Source: Chaetorhynchus papuensis (lineage: Eukaryota > Chordata > Aves > Passeriformes > Rhipiduridae). From it: a stretch of DNA of 64,000 bases. The position numbers and the translations under genes are program-made. A model generated the notes under the pieces. It was given only the letters and a program-made list of their open reading frames with translations, made no database searches and had not been told where the DNA came from. This document shows, in pieces, positions 1-11,700 of the stretch (within the stretch, counting starts at the first letter, position 1; every line of letters begins with the position of its first letter). Location: the NCBI GenBank assembly GCA_013396525.1, contig VWYX01001224.1, positions 124,001 to 188,000 of the forward strand. The letters run 5' to 3'.

Positions 1-1112
1 GGAGTCTTTGGGCCATCCTTTTAAATCCCCGACTCCTACTCTTTGCTTGTCTCTTGGCCTCTTGTGACAGAAATAACTTAAATACAGTCTGAGGTTGCTA
101 ATATGTGAGATTATTCCATCACTCTTAAAGCTTCAAGCAGAAATATCTACAAATAAATAGATAGAAAAAACCATTGGGGTAAGTAGATTGAAAATGTGTG
201 CTTCTAAAAATGATATCCACAGAAGAGAGATACAGATTGGCAGAGTAAAATGACTGCAAGAAAAGAGTCAGAATGTGTGAGATAGAAAGGATTAGAAGGT
301 ACAAAACTCACTTTCAAGGCCTCATATTTGAGAGTTTAAGGTGAGTACCAGGCCCAGCAGGAGCCTGGCAAATAGAAAATGGTGGAAGTGTTGAGGAGAA
401 AGGATCTCCCAGTTTTGTCACTTTCAAAAAACTTAAAACTTGAGATCGGGTTACACATACTGAATTTTCACATGATCTTTCATCTTCTCAGGATATATTA
501 ACACATTCTTAAGTTTCATGGGGGTAATTCTAATTGCAATGATATAGTCTGTAGTATTAATAAAAAATAATCAGAAATTACTATTTCAGCTGGGATTGTA
601 AGTAAAAAAAAGAAGTCCTTGGGAAAAATTAATTTGTGTAAGTGCTTCCCAAGGCAAGTAATTACAGAATAGCAGTTAGGCCATTTGTAGATGACAAGCA
701 AAATCTATGTGTTTCTAAATGAAGAACAATCCCTGATCAATTACTAAACTGTTCCCCTAATACACGATTAATATTTTTTTCCAGTTAACTCCCTGCCTGT
801 AAAAATAAATATTAATAAAAGTCTTTTTATAAATTACCTTAGAGCAGTAAATGTAACAGGAACCCACATATTCTTATAGAATGACCTCATCTGCTATCGT
901 TATTATAAAAGTATATATGCAACCTATAAACAACCTCAATGTCAAATTTTACTTGGGTCATCTGTATGGGAATTTGAAGGCATTCTTTTTTATAAAGTAT
1001 CTTTTTAGTCTGGTTGGATGCCATTCTGACTGTAAAAAGCAACAGGAAAAATTACGACTGTAGAGTTTATAGATTGTTTGCTGTATATTTAAAGCTGAAT
1101 ATTCCTCCTTAG
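1..1112 (+). other. Presumed intron 6 of CYP2 gene A (partial)
   Basis: This stretch precedes the acceptor AG at 1111-1112 of gene A exon 7. I looked for an exon-6-like segment (the I-helix GGxET motif followed by a phase-1 donor) and found none, so exons 1-6 of gene A should lie to the left of the window. The sequence is AT-rich with no recognisable repeat or RNA gene. Assignment to intron 6 is inferred from the phase and the conserved CYP2 exon structure. Confidence 0.6.
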
Positions 1113-2370
1113 AGAAAGTCCAGAAGGAGCTGGATGCTGTTGTGGGTCGTTCCCACGTATTTTGCTATGAGGACAGGAAAAAGCTGCCCTACACAAATGC
1201 TGTAATTCATGAGATCCAGCGATACAGTAACATACTCCTAATTGCACTGCCCAGGCTGAGTGTGAAGGACACGGAGCTGCTGGGGTATCGTGTTCCAAAG
1301 GTACAAATGTGCTGCATATTTGAATGTATTCGATCTTTGGTACGTTAGATGATTTTAGAAAGGCTTTTGAGGTTTTTCCTGGCTGGGGACATGAACTGTT
1401 GTTCTAGCAGTGCCTCTGAGGTATGACTGTCTCTGTGGATGGACATTCACAAGGAAAGGTGTGCTTTGTCCTAAATATTAGTAGATTCTATAGTCTTAGT
1501 TTTTGTTGAAGCCACTGCTCCTTTTTTTCAGAACACTGTAGTTTTAGCAAATATTGACTCTGTTCTGGCTGATCCTGGGAAATGGGAGACACCTGATCAG
1601 TTCAACCCAGGCCACTTTCTGGATAAAGATGGAAACTTTGTAAACAGAGAAGCATTCTTACCATTTGCTATAGGTAAGTGCACTGAACAGAGATTTATTT
1701 ACTCCATGTGAAAACAACCTCAGATCCATTCAGTCCCCAAAATAACTGGGAAGGCACCTACAAATGGGTGTATACAAACTGTTTTAAAGATCTCCAAGAA
1801 GAGAGAAGTTCAGTTGTATATGGAAAAGATTGGAAAAGAAGGAGTGACACATAGAAAAGTCTATCTTGGAAGATAGATCCAGTTTCTTTCTGAGAAGAGA
1901 TCCAGCTATCAAAGCAGTAGCAGGAAAATGCAGGGTGCTGGGAAGACTGTAAATGTTAACTGTGCCACACTGGTGACAATTTCTACAATGTCTTGCTGCC
2001 TGCCGTAAATATAGATCAAAATGTTTTCTGGAAATACAAGCAACCTTTCAGTTATGAATCATTAAATGACGAAGTTAAGAGAAAAGGATAAAATCTGCAG
2101 AAAACAAGCAAACAAACAAAACCCCAAGCAGGTTAGAAAGGGAGGTGTGATAGAAATCCTTTGGCTGACTGCCTTTTCTCTTTCTTCACAGGGCACCGTG
2201 TATGTATGGGGGAGCTGTTGGCAAGGATGGAGCTCTTTATTGTCTTTTCCACCCTGCTACAGGCATTCACATTCACCCTGCCAGAAGGAGTGAAGGAAGT
2301 CAACACCAAGTTTGTTTTTGGGAGCACAATGAAGCCACCTCCCTACCAGCTCTGTGCCGTTCCTCGGTAG
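1113..2370 (+). CDS. Cytochrome P450 family 2 protein, gene A (3' part, exons 7-9)
   Basis: This is the C-terminal third of a microsomal haem-thiolate monooxygenase of the CYP2 family, which would oxidise lipophilic substrates with electrons from NADPH-P450 reductase at the ER. Coding segments are exon 7 at 1113-1300 (188 bp), exon 8 at 1532-1673 (142 bp) and exon 9 at 2192-2370 (179 bp, stop TAG). All have GT-AG borders, and phases and sizes match genes B and C. Visible motifs are the K-helix ExxR (HEIQR), the PxxFxP segment (TPDQFNP) and an intact haem-binding loop FAIGHRVCMG whose cysteine is the thiolate ligand. No frameshift or stop is present, so the visible part looks functional. Exons 1-6 would lie upstream of the window. 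Its exon 9 differs clearly from the near-identical exons 9 of genes B and C, so it is the more diverged paralogue. The substrate is unknown, and the subfamily is uncertain (CYP2AB or CYP2J-like suspected). Confidence 0.93.
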
Positions 2371-2598
2371 GAAATGGCAGATTCGGGGGAGAGTTACTCT
2401 GTAGAAGTGCTTCTGTATGTGAATTCCTTTTTGCATGTCCTAATATTTTTGCTTTCCTCTTCATTTGGTTAATCACTACCCTGAAAGATTCTTGACAGAC
2501 AGTTGCATCCTGTGGATTACAATTATAAAGAGCTCATATTTTGTTCTTTTTAAAATTCTGTTTGGAAAATACTGGTAAACTTCTCCTGATATGTAACA

Positions 2599-2604
2599 AA
2601 TAAA
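2599..2604 (+). terminator. Candidate polyadenylation signal of gene A
   Basis: A canonical AATAAA hexamer lies 229 bp after the stop codon of gene A, a reasonable 3'-UTR length for a CYP2 gene. It is the first such hexamer downstream of the stop on the + strand that I noticed. Use is inferred, not shown. Confidence 0.55.
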
Positions 2605-5600
2605 GACATGAAGGGGAGAATTAGAATTGGGACTTATTTATTATCAACTGGAAAGAGGTTTTACAGAGAACAGTCTTGAAGCGTGGTCTATAAATTGGAA
2701 GTCTCATGAATAAAGATTCTTTCTCATAAGCCACAGTTGCATTTGTGGAGATAGGCTCAGAGGTCTTCCAGTCTGTCTCAGGATATTAGTGAGTGCAGGA
2801 GGTAAAAGAAGCTCTTGGAGGAAGCTTTCAAGAGGCAGATAGTATGACCTGAGATAACATTCCCTTAGATGAATACGGTTTGCTGCTGAGCAAGCTTGTT
2901 GTGTACAATTCTATCGTTCTCACCTGGGAAAACAGTTCAGGGTTTCACTCACTAAACCAGGTAGCCTTTCAATCCTTCAGATGAAAACAGAAGAGTGGCT
3001 TTATCAGGCAGTTGTGGAGAGCTTTTCGTATCACAAGCAAAGAACAAGGACTGGAAGACAAATTACAACAGTGAGCAGGCACAGAGTGTTGATAATTTAT
3101 CCTTTTTTATGAGCCCATTTTTTGCCAGCAACATGAGAACATCTTCTTCATGCTAGGTACTCCAGTAATTTATTTAGCTTCATTTATTCTTTCATTTTGT
3201 TGAATGCATTCTTTATCACAGTTCGATGACTTCACTTAGCACACCATGACCAAGAGCAGATTTGGCACTTCTGAAGAATTCTGGAAGCCTTTTTGAGCCA
3301 GGTGCCTTAGGACTTGGCAAAAGTGGACGGTTTTTGCTGGTTTGCTTACTGGCAGTTAACAAGGGATTTTATTTTATGGCATTGGGATACATTCTTTGTG
3401 TATGAGGTGCAATTTGGATACTGCATGCCAACACAGGAAGGATTATTTTTAAACTCTGATTAGCTGACAGTGCCATCTCCAGGACTGACATCATTATCAT
3501 AGCTGTATTTGTTTCAGGTACCTCTGCCCACCTTGTGTTTCAAAGCACCCCAGTCTAACAGGCAGGGATGTGCACACAGGGTGAACCCTGGGTTGGCAGT
3601 TTCTTCCCTTGCAGGATTACCTTTATGGGATGGTTGTACCCATGTCCAGCCTGTCCTGACAGGTAGGTGATTGGTATGAAGTCCCCTCATGCTGGACCTG
3701 CAAACATCCCCCTGGCGGTAGCTCCACACTGGTAAGAGAATGATTCATTTCCATCTATCTGGATCCAGGAGGAGAGGCAGCAGTTGCTCTCCCTTAGCAA
3801 GTTAAAAATCACTAATCCTAAAGAATGGCTGGTAGATAGTGCTGAAGAAATGCTGCTGCTGGTTGCATTAAGTAATAATTAAGAAAATGGAGCCTTGGCT
3901 ATCTCATAAATACATTTTCCATCAAGTAAAGTAAGATCAGATCTGAACCAACCCACAGTCATCTTCCTTTTCCAGTGTGAGAGAGCAATATTCCAGGCTG
4001 ACTCCAGCTGAACACTGGTTAAAGGTGTGAGGCTGCACCCTTGGGGGGTGAAGGCACATGGGCTTAACTTCCAGTGGACAAAAATGAGTTTTCCTGATGA
4101 CAAATTATTTAGATGGAAAATCTTCTAATATCTAAAAGAACAGGGAGTGTATAACATTGATTCCAAATTAAAAGTTCTGATAAATTGGTGAATTTGAAGG
4201 AGAGTTTGTGAGATTACACTGGAGACAGGGCAGGCAAAACTTACCAAATTTCTTTTAAAAGAGAATTTTATTTTCCCTGTTGAAGGAGAGAGAGAAATTA
4301 GAAATGATTGTCTTGAAAAAACAGCTTTTTAGTGTACACAAACAAAGCTTATGTGGAAACCTACAAATATCCCTTGGTTAATACATATTAATCAGTTATG
4401 CATTAGTGGTAAGGAAGAGCTGTGGTTGGAGGCTAATTGCCCTGGAGGTTTGTAAACTGTGGGCTGGCAGACTCCAGGCTGTTCTTTCTGGATAAGGGTC
4501 TTCCATATTCCAGAGCCACAAAATCTGGAAATAGTTCGTCCCAAACTCAGCTTTCAAGAAGCGAGCTGGTGCACGTCTTGACAACTTTCTCAGAAGATTA
4601 GCGAAAACGGGTTTCTTTTACAACTGCTTTGCTCCCAAGGGATGGGCAGTTTTGGCAGGGAAGCATTTAAATGTGGATCTGTTACACAGGACTGCAATCG
4701 TCATTGTTACGTGGTGCCCAGAATCTCTCTTGAGAGGTTTCCATGGTTTCGATTGCAGCATGGGAACTCCCCTGGTGCTGTGTTTGTGGTTCCTGCTGGT
4801 GTTGAGGCTTGGCAAAGAGCCTTGGCTACAGACACTGTTTTCAAGTTCCCAAGGATCCACACTCATGTCATGACTAGTTTTTGCTGGGCCTCTTTATTCT
4901 GGTTGTAGCTCAAGATCCCTACTAGGTTTTCCCATATTTTATTTTTTTTTAAAATCTGTATGTTTAATACTAAATGTACTTTCTTTATGAATATGCATTA
5001 TTTATCTCACATAATTTCTGATGATTTTCTCAAAATATCCTAGAGGGTATCCACCAAGATTGAATGGGGAAATACAAAAGCAGATAAAACCCTCCCTGAG
5101 GTTACCTAGTGCTAACAGGTTAGGGAAAAAAGAGAGGTCATATATTAATCCAGTTATGTTTTCAATTACATGCACAAGTGTAACAGATTTTGCTTTTTGT
5201 ATTAAGCATTAGATAGTTGTATATGTATCTTAAGAGAAATGTGGGCTTTTAACTTCTATCAGCCTTGCCATTACTAGATATAACGTGTACATGGAATATA
5301 TACAAACCAATTTAAAAACTCCAAGACTGAATATCCACTTACATTTGCCCACTTAATTTGTATGTATGGCTATTGCTTTTCTAAAAGCATTCCTGGAGTA
5401 TTTGTCGGAACACATACCATTCAAAATTGTCTCAGAAAAACTAGATGGAGAATTTACGTGTATCTACATTGCCTGGAAAACCTTGGCTCTAGTCTTTTAA
5501 GACACCATTCCTACAAATCCTGTGATCCATATTGGATAAGTATAACCTGGATGAGAAGCACAAGAAGGGTGTGCATCTATTAATATGCTGAAGCAAGAGA

Positions 5601-5773
5601 ATGTAATAAGTGGAACAAAAAGGGAGTGGTTGATAACAAAGAGGGAGGGTTAGAGGTGGGGAATAGTTATCATATGAATTCAAGTTCTTGAGAAAAAGCT
5701 GGTTTAGCAACCAGCCTTAAAACTTCAGTAGACAATTTTGAATAAAGGCAAGCTGGTAAAGGCAGGCGCTAAA
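2605..5773. other. Intergenic spacer between CYP2 genes A and B
   Basis: About 3.2 kb with no recognisable coding exon, RNA gene or clear transposon. Short open frames on both strands lack homology that I can recognise. The sequence just before 5774 should hold the gene B promoter and 5'-UTR, but I see no strong TATA box at a standard distance. Confidence 0.6.
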
Positions 5774-8700
5774 ATGTTGATCATAAGTCAAGCTCTTGTA
5801 GCAGTGGCTGCATTTCTTCTAATTACGCAGTTTTTAAAGTTGCAGCGAGTGCGGCGACGGTTTCCTCCTGGACCAGTCCCTCTCCCAATCCTTGGGACGC
5901 TGATACAGCTGAACTTTCGGTTTAATCGCGATCTCCTCATGAAGGTACTTCTTTTCAGATACTCCTAATTGTCTAAAAGTTTTTGTGATTTCTCCTTTCT
6001 CATGTTGTTTGCTTTGTGAAAACATCCTCTCCCAAAACTACATTGGTAGCACTGTAACTGTTAACTGGCCACTGTGATATCACACTTAGTTTGCTTCAGA
6101 AGTGCTGGTTTGGTTGGCAAAATAAGAAAAAGATATTACAGTGTAAAGTAGCTTGCCAAGCTAAGAAACCTGTTATTGGAATTTCTGAATGCGTGAAGAT
6201 CATTCTGGTGTTTAAACCTATCCCCTTTTAACACTGATTTTCACTGAAATTCATGTGAAACCTGATATTGCCCCTTGCCATTAAATTCAATGTCTTCATG
6301 TGAAATTGATATAATTTAGGATGATCAGATTTGGCGTTAGGGAAAAATACAATTAAAAAAAATTACTTTCACAGCATGGATTTGTAGCTTTCTGAGCACT
6401 GTCACTCTCTAGCTTGAGCAGTAAATAGATACTTCCCTGCACTCTGTGTGTATGAGCTTGTTTATATGGACAAGATCAAAAACAGATGGGAGAAAAAAAG
6501 AAAGTAACTGGTTCAGTCTCTACAAGCTAGTTACTCCTCTCACAGCGTTGTGTTCTTTTGTGCTACTTTACTTGTACAAATGATAGAAAACCTCTTGAAA
6601 TAAATAAATAAATAGAAAATACCCTTTATCCCATGAATCATTGTGAACTGAGCCTTGGCTTATATACAGTAATGAATGGTACATAATGTTTCTTTACATA
6701 GGCCTGTGGCTCTGAAAAGTGGGAATATACAGGTGTTTCCAACAGTGAATGCTGGAAAAGACATGCCTGGTTTCTCAGTGATAATTGTAGTCCAGTGGGA
6801 AAGATGGAGAACATCACTCCACCTTTGGGCTGGTCTGGTAATCAGTGCAAAAACAGGTTCATCCTCTGCTTGCAGTGTTTTCGGGATTTCATCTGTGCTT
6901 TCCTGGCTTCTCTCCCATCTCCAGCTGGCAAAAATTCATGGCAACATATTCACCTTATGGTTTGGATGGGCCCCAGTTGTTGTACTGAACGGATTTCGAG
7001 CAGTGAAGGATGGCATGACCACGCACCCTGAAGATGTTTCTGGGAGGCTGGTGTCTCCTTTCTTCAGAGCAATGGCCAAAGGAAAGGGTGAGAATTTCCT
7101 GACATAAATAGTGCACAGAGGTGTCATCTTGACAAATTGCAGCTCTTTTGTAGCTTGTGACCACTTTTAGGGGTAGCACAGAGGCAGGGTTTGTCTGTGA
7201 GGAATGACTGCCAGGTGAACTGCAAGGTACAGTGAGGAAGAAATACTCTCTTTTGGAGAGTAGCAGGAGGAAAATACTAGCAAGAGGAAAAGGATTCATA
7301 ATAACTTCTATGGAATACTCACTGTGGCAGATTGAGAGGTGATGAGATGAGGCAGTGGTAAGTTGTGCCACAGAGAAATGGAGGAAAAGCAGGAAAAAAC
7401 CCAACTCCTTGTCCTGGACAAACTGCCTCCCACTATGACATTTTCCACCGAAGAGTGAGCTGGACAGTGGGATCTTCTTCCCATTCCCTTCCTTTTTTGA
7501 ATACCTTTCTGCTGGCACAGTTGCACCTAGAAGTTCAGTGTGCTTCTGTTTCAGTCTTGCTGTAGGTTTCATACCACCAACCACACTAGAAATTCCCAAA
7601 GCCTGTCACAAAGCCTAAATACTGAACTTTCCTGCCCTGCAGACAGCAAGTTTTACCCCTGACTGTGGACAGTCAGAACTCTTTCCCCTTTTCCCTTCAT
7701 GAGAATCCTTACCCTGATTCACGTGAGCTTCAGGCATAACAGAGAGTGTGAGACAAGCACTGCAAAGAGCATCTAGAGAAGCAGCTGAGATATCCTGAGG
7801 TATCTGGCTGTCTGGGATCAAACTTAATCCGGCAAGTCATCTTATTACCCAGCCGAGTTTGCCCATTTCAGCCCTGCCAACACAATTACAGGTCACAGCT
7901 GCTCCTTGGTGCCTTTGTGTTCACAGGCAATTCAAGAGTTTAATTACATTCTGTGGCTTAGTAAATCCTTTAATGTAGTCTTTGTCTACGATTAATATTA
8001 GCATGATAAAGAGATCTTCCTTTAATGGCTGCAGGAATTATGTTGGCAACTGGTCACACCTGGAAACAGCAGAGGAGGTTTGCTCTGAGGACTTTGCGCA
8101 ACCTTGGTCTGGGGAAAAGAGGTCTGGAGCACCGAGTTCAAGAGGAAGCCCACTACCTGGTAGACTTCTTCGCAAGTATGAAAGGTATCTCTGCAATAAA
8201 TATCATTACATTTGTGTCATTAGTCTGATGTCTTTAGTGCATGAACTTCTCTGTCCCGTCCTGAAACTTAGGACAGCTTTTGTTCCACAAGAGAGTGTGC
8301 AGGGTCTTACAGTGTCTATGTGGAATGGACTGAAAATGCAAAGCCCCCAGTGCCTCTTGTGTTTTCAAGGAGACTATTCTTACTCAAAATTATTTACAAA
8401 ACTACTAAAATTGAGAAGAAAAGCTGGAGCTTATGTATTATTGACATTATAGAACACCCTAAGTGGAAATGGATGGTGTGGTCCAACCCCTACTCAAAGA
8501 AGGGTCAATCTGAGCAGGTTTCTTAGAGCTGAGTTGTAAATATCTGCAGCAATGGAGACTTCAATACCTCTCTGGGTAACTAGTTCCACTGTTCAGTGAG
8601 CCCTCTAGTAAAAATGTTTCTTGTGTTTACACAGAATTTAATGTATTTCCATTTTTTCCTGTTGCCTCTCTTGATACCTCTGAGAAAAGTCTGGTTCTAT

Positions 8701-11700
8701 GTTCTTGATACCCCTCCACCAGGTATTTATATGTATTTAGATATCCCCCTAAGCCTTCCCTTCTCCAGACTAAATAGTCCATCTCTCTCAGCCTCTCTTA
8801 TGACAGATAAAATTTAAATTCCTAAATTGTCTTTGTGGCCCTTTGCTCAGCTTGTTCTAATATGCTGATGTCTCTCCTACTGGGGAGTACAAAACTGGAA
8901 TCGGCACTTCAGCTGGGTCTTGTCAGTGCTGATCAGAGGGGAAGGATCATGTCTCTTGGCCTGCCAGCAATTAATTTCCTAATGCAGCCCAGGATGATGT
9001 TGTCCTTTGCCTCAAGGGCACATTTTTTGGCTCATATATGGTGCTGGTGCATAAAGAGACAAAATCAATGCTGATGAATTAAGCCTTGTAACACCATTTG
9101 CACACACTCTGTAAAGCACTGACTAGAATCTTGTCTTCATTACAAGATTCTGCCATGATCAACCCAGTTAGGATCATGTGAGTTGGATTACCCAATACTG
9201 ATCATTATGCAAAGGCACAATAAATCAGGACATGCTGTGGCTAGCATTGTTATCAATCAAAAATAATTAGATTGAGCCCAATCCTATGGTTAAAGAGCTA
9301 GGAGAGATTGAGATGTGACCCTGCGTGCGGGGAAAAAAACCCAGAACAGTAAGCTGCTAATCAGAATTGTACCTTGGCTGTTGGGCAGTTGCATCAATAC
9401 ATACAAAAATAGAGTTTTTTATGGTCATATATTCCAGAGTCACAAAATAGTTTTCTTGGGATCAGGCTTCAAAAAACTGCTTTAAAATTAGTTATTACAT
9501 TGTTGACATGTTTGGTTGAAAGGAGTTTACAGCACTTTATCTTAGGGGAAGTTGTACGTCTCTAGCAAGGTCAGACAAAACACAGTAGCCTTGGATGCCT
9601 CTGTGTCCTTGCTGAATAAAGCTGCCTCTCTTCTTGCTCTTCTACCCTCAGGTTCCCTTTGTCCATAGTGTTCTCAGTCATTCCCATGTTTGAGACATAT
9701 TTTGATTTTGTCAGAAAGAAATTTGCACGGAATTTTTTCCCTTACCTCTAAATTTGCTCTATCATATGAAGATTGCATTTTACAAGTCTGGAATTTCTTT
9801 AGGATGCCACACGTTCCTGGGCTTATGGGATTGCAACGTGGTTGATACTACAATTTTGAAAGAATATTGCTACTTCTCTGTGAAATGCAATGCTTTCTTG
9901 AAAGTTCTGTGGGTAACCTAGAACATGCTCTGATTTTACTAAAACAGGAGACATTAACAGCGACATTTATTGTTATGGTTGCAGGGAAACCTGTGGATCC
10001 TTCTTTCCCTCTGGTCCATTCTGTCTCAAATGTAATTTGTGCTGTCGTGTTTGGACGTCGTTTCTCCAGAGAGGATGAGACCTTTCATGAGCTGATTAAA
10101 GCTACAGAATATATCTTCAAACTTGGGGGCAGCTTTATTCATCATGTAAGTGAATGATCTGTTGTAGTCTTCTGAATAAGACAGAGAGAGAGAAATGCAA
10201 ATTCAAGAACTGTCTGTCAGGCAAAAGTTTTAGAATGGGTGAGTGATGCCTCACACAGTTTTACTGGGCAGTGCACTCTCTCAAGAAGTGATGGTGAAGC
10301 TCCACATGCCAACCTCGGGCATTTGTATTCATTGTCCTGTGTTTGGGTACTGTGGTAGTTTGCCCCTAAATCTTTGCAGTAAGGCACAGGTTCATGGACT
10401 TCTCCTGGGTCACGTTTGTTACTTGGTTTCTCAACCCGTGAGCACCACAGGTTTCTGCACTGGACATCATGATTCCTAAACGTTAAATGTCAGTTCTGAA
10501 AGTGTGATTCACATGCCAGGTTTAGACACTGTTCTACATACAGTCAACAGAGAGAGGAATGAGTCAAATACCAAAGTGTTTTGCCTGTGGCTACTTATCT
10601 CCATTCCTTCTGTAAGACAGACTTGAAGACTTCCCAGAGAAATTCCACTCGCTCACCCTGAGTGAGGAGCAGCTCCAGGCACAGGCAGCAGAAGGCAGGA
10701 AATGCTAAGACTGCAAGCTTGGCAATCAAACAATCTGGGAGTCAATGATCCATCTGACACTAGAGGCCTGCTTTGCACAGAAGTCATTAAAAATTTCCTG
10801 GGAGTTCTGGTTCTGGTTCCACTGCTGAAGTTGTCCCATACATCTTATGGGTAACTCTTTAATACAGAATACATAAGCAATCCCTGGAATACCGAATTCT
10901 CCCCACATCCCATGGAGCATTCTTCTCACTGAGTTATGGTTGGGTTCCCTTTTCTTAGTTTAGCTGTGGTCCTGTAAGTTGGGTGTAGTGGTGGCAGGTG
11001 AGACCTGCTTTTAGGACAGAGAACATACCTCCTTTTCTTCTCTTTTTCCTATCCTGGCTTTTAGTCCAGTGACTAAGATACTGTTGGGAAATAACAGGGG
11101 TTCAAACCATTCCAGAGGAATGGCCACCATCTCCCCACCTCCCAGATGCAAAGAATACTCAGTAATATGCAAAAAAGTGGATATTGCTGCATCCCCATTT
11201 CTTACTTGGATCTCATGCTGTCAGGCACTGAACAGGGGGACACTGTGATTGGGCCTCTCCAGAATGGAGGAGGAGTTTTAGCATGACTGGTACCCAGGAA
11301 GGTGGATGGACTCAGTTCCTGACTTGAATACTGTAAATTCCAGTTACAGTTGGAGTGCCGGAAAAGCTGGAGAGAGCAGGCATTTGGGAGTAGGAATGCC
11401 TGTAATCTGGGCAACTTCGTATAGTTAGTCAGAGATGGAACTAACCAAAATGAATGTGAAGTTCTATGTGAATTTACCAAGGGCTGGACTACTTTTTTTT
11501 GTGATAAGGCAATCGCTAATTGATAATTGGATGTCTGACAATAAGAACTGATTTCCCAAGAAGACACAGGTATAGTCTATCTAATTCAACCCCACTCCAG
11601 TGAATGTTCTTCCTGTGATGGGATTAAGAGAGTACAAGGAGAACTCAGCAAAATGAAGGCTGAGAAAGGATAACAATTTTGCTGATAAACAAACAATAGA

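Noticed and set aside
4652..4873. Hydrophobic frame with a Leu-rich stretch in the A-B spacer, considered as a CYP2 exon 1
   Set aside because: There is no proline-rich PPGP hinge, no appropriate GT donor and no matching exon 2 before gene B.
6955..7599. 214-codon minus-strand frame near exon 2 of gene B
   Set aside because: Its C-terminal part is antisense to coding exon 2, which inflates open length. The rest is intronic with no recognisable family.
7982..8452. 156-codon + strand frame over exon 3 of gene B
   Set aside because: It is a different reading frame from the true exon (8035-8184), which matches CYP2 exon 3 exactly in length and motif. The frame is a shadow that then runs into the CR1 border.
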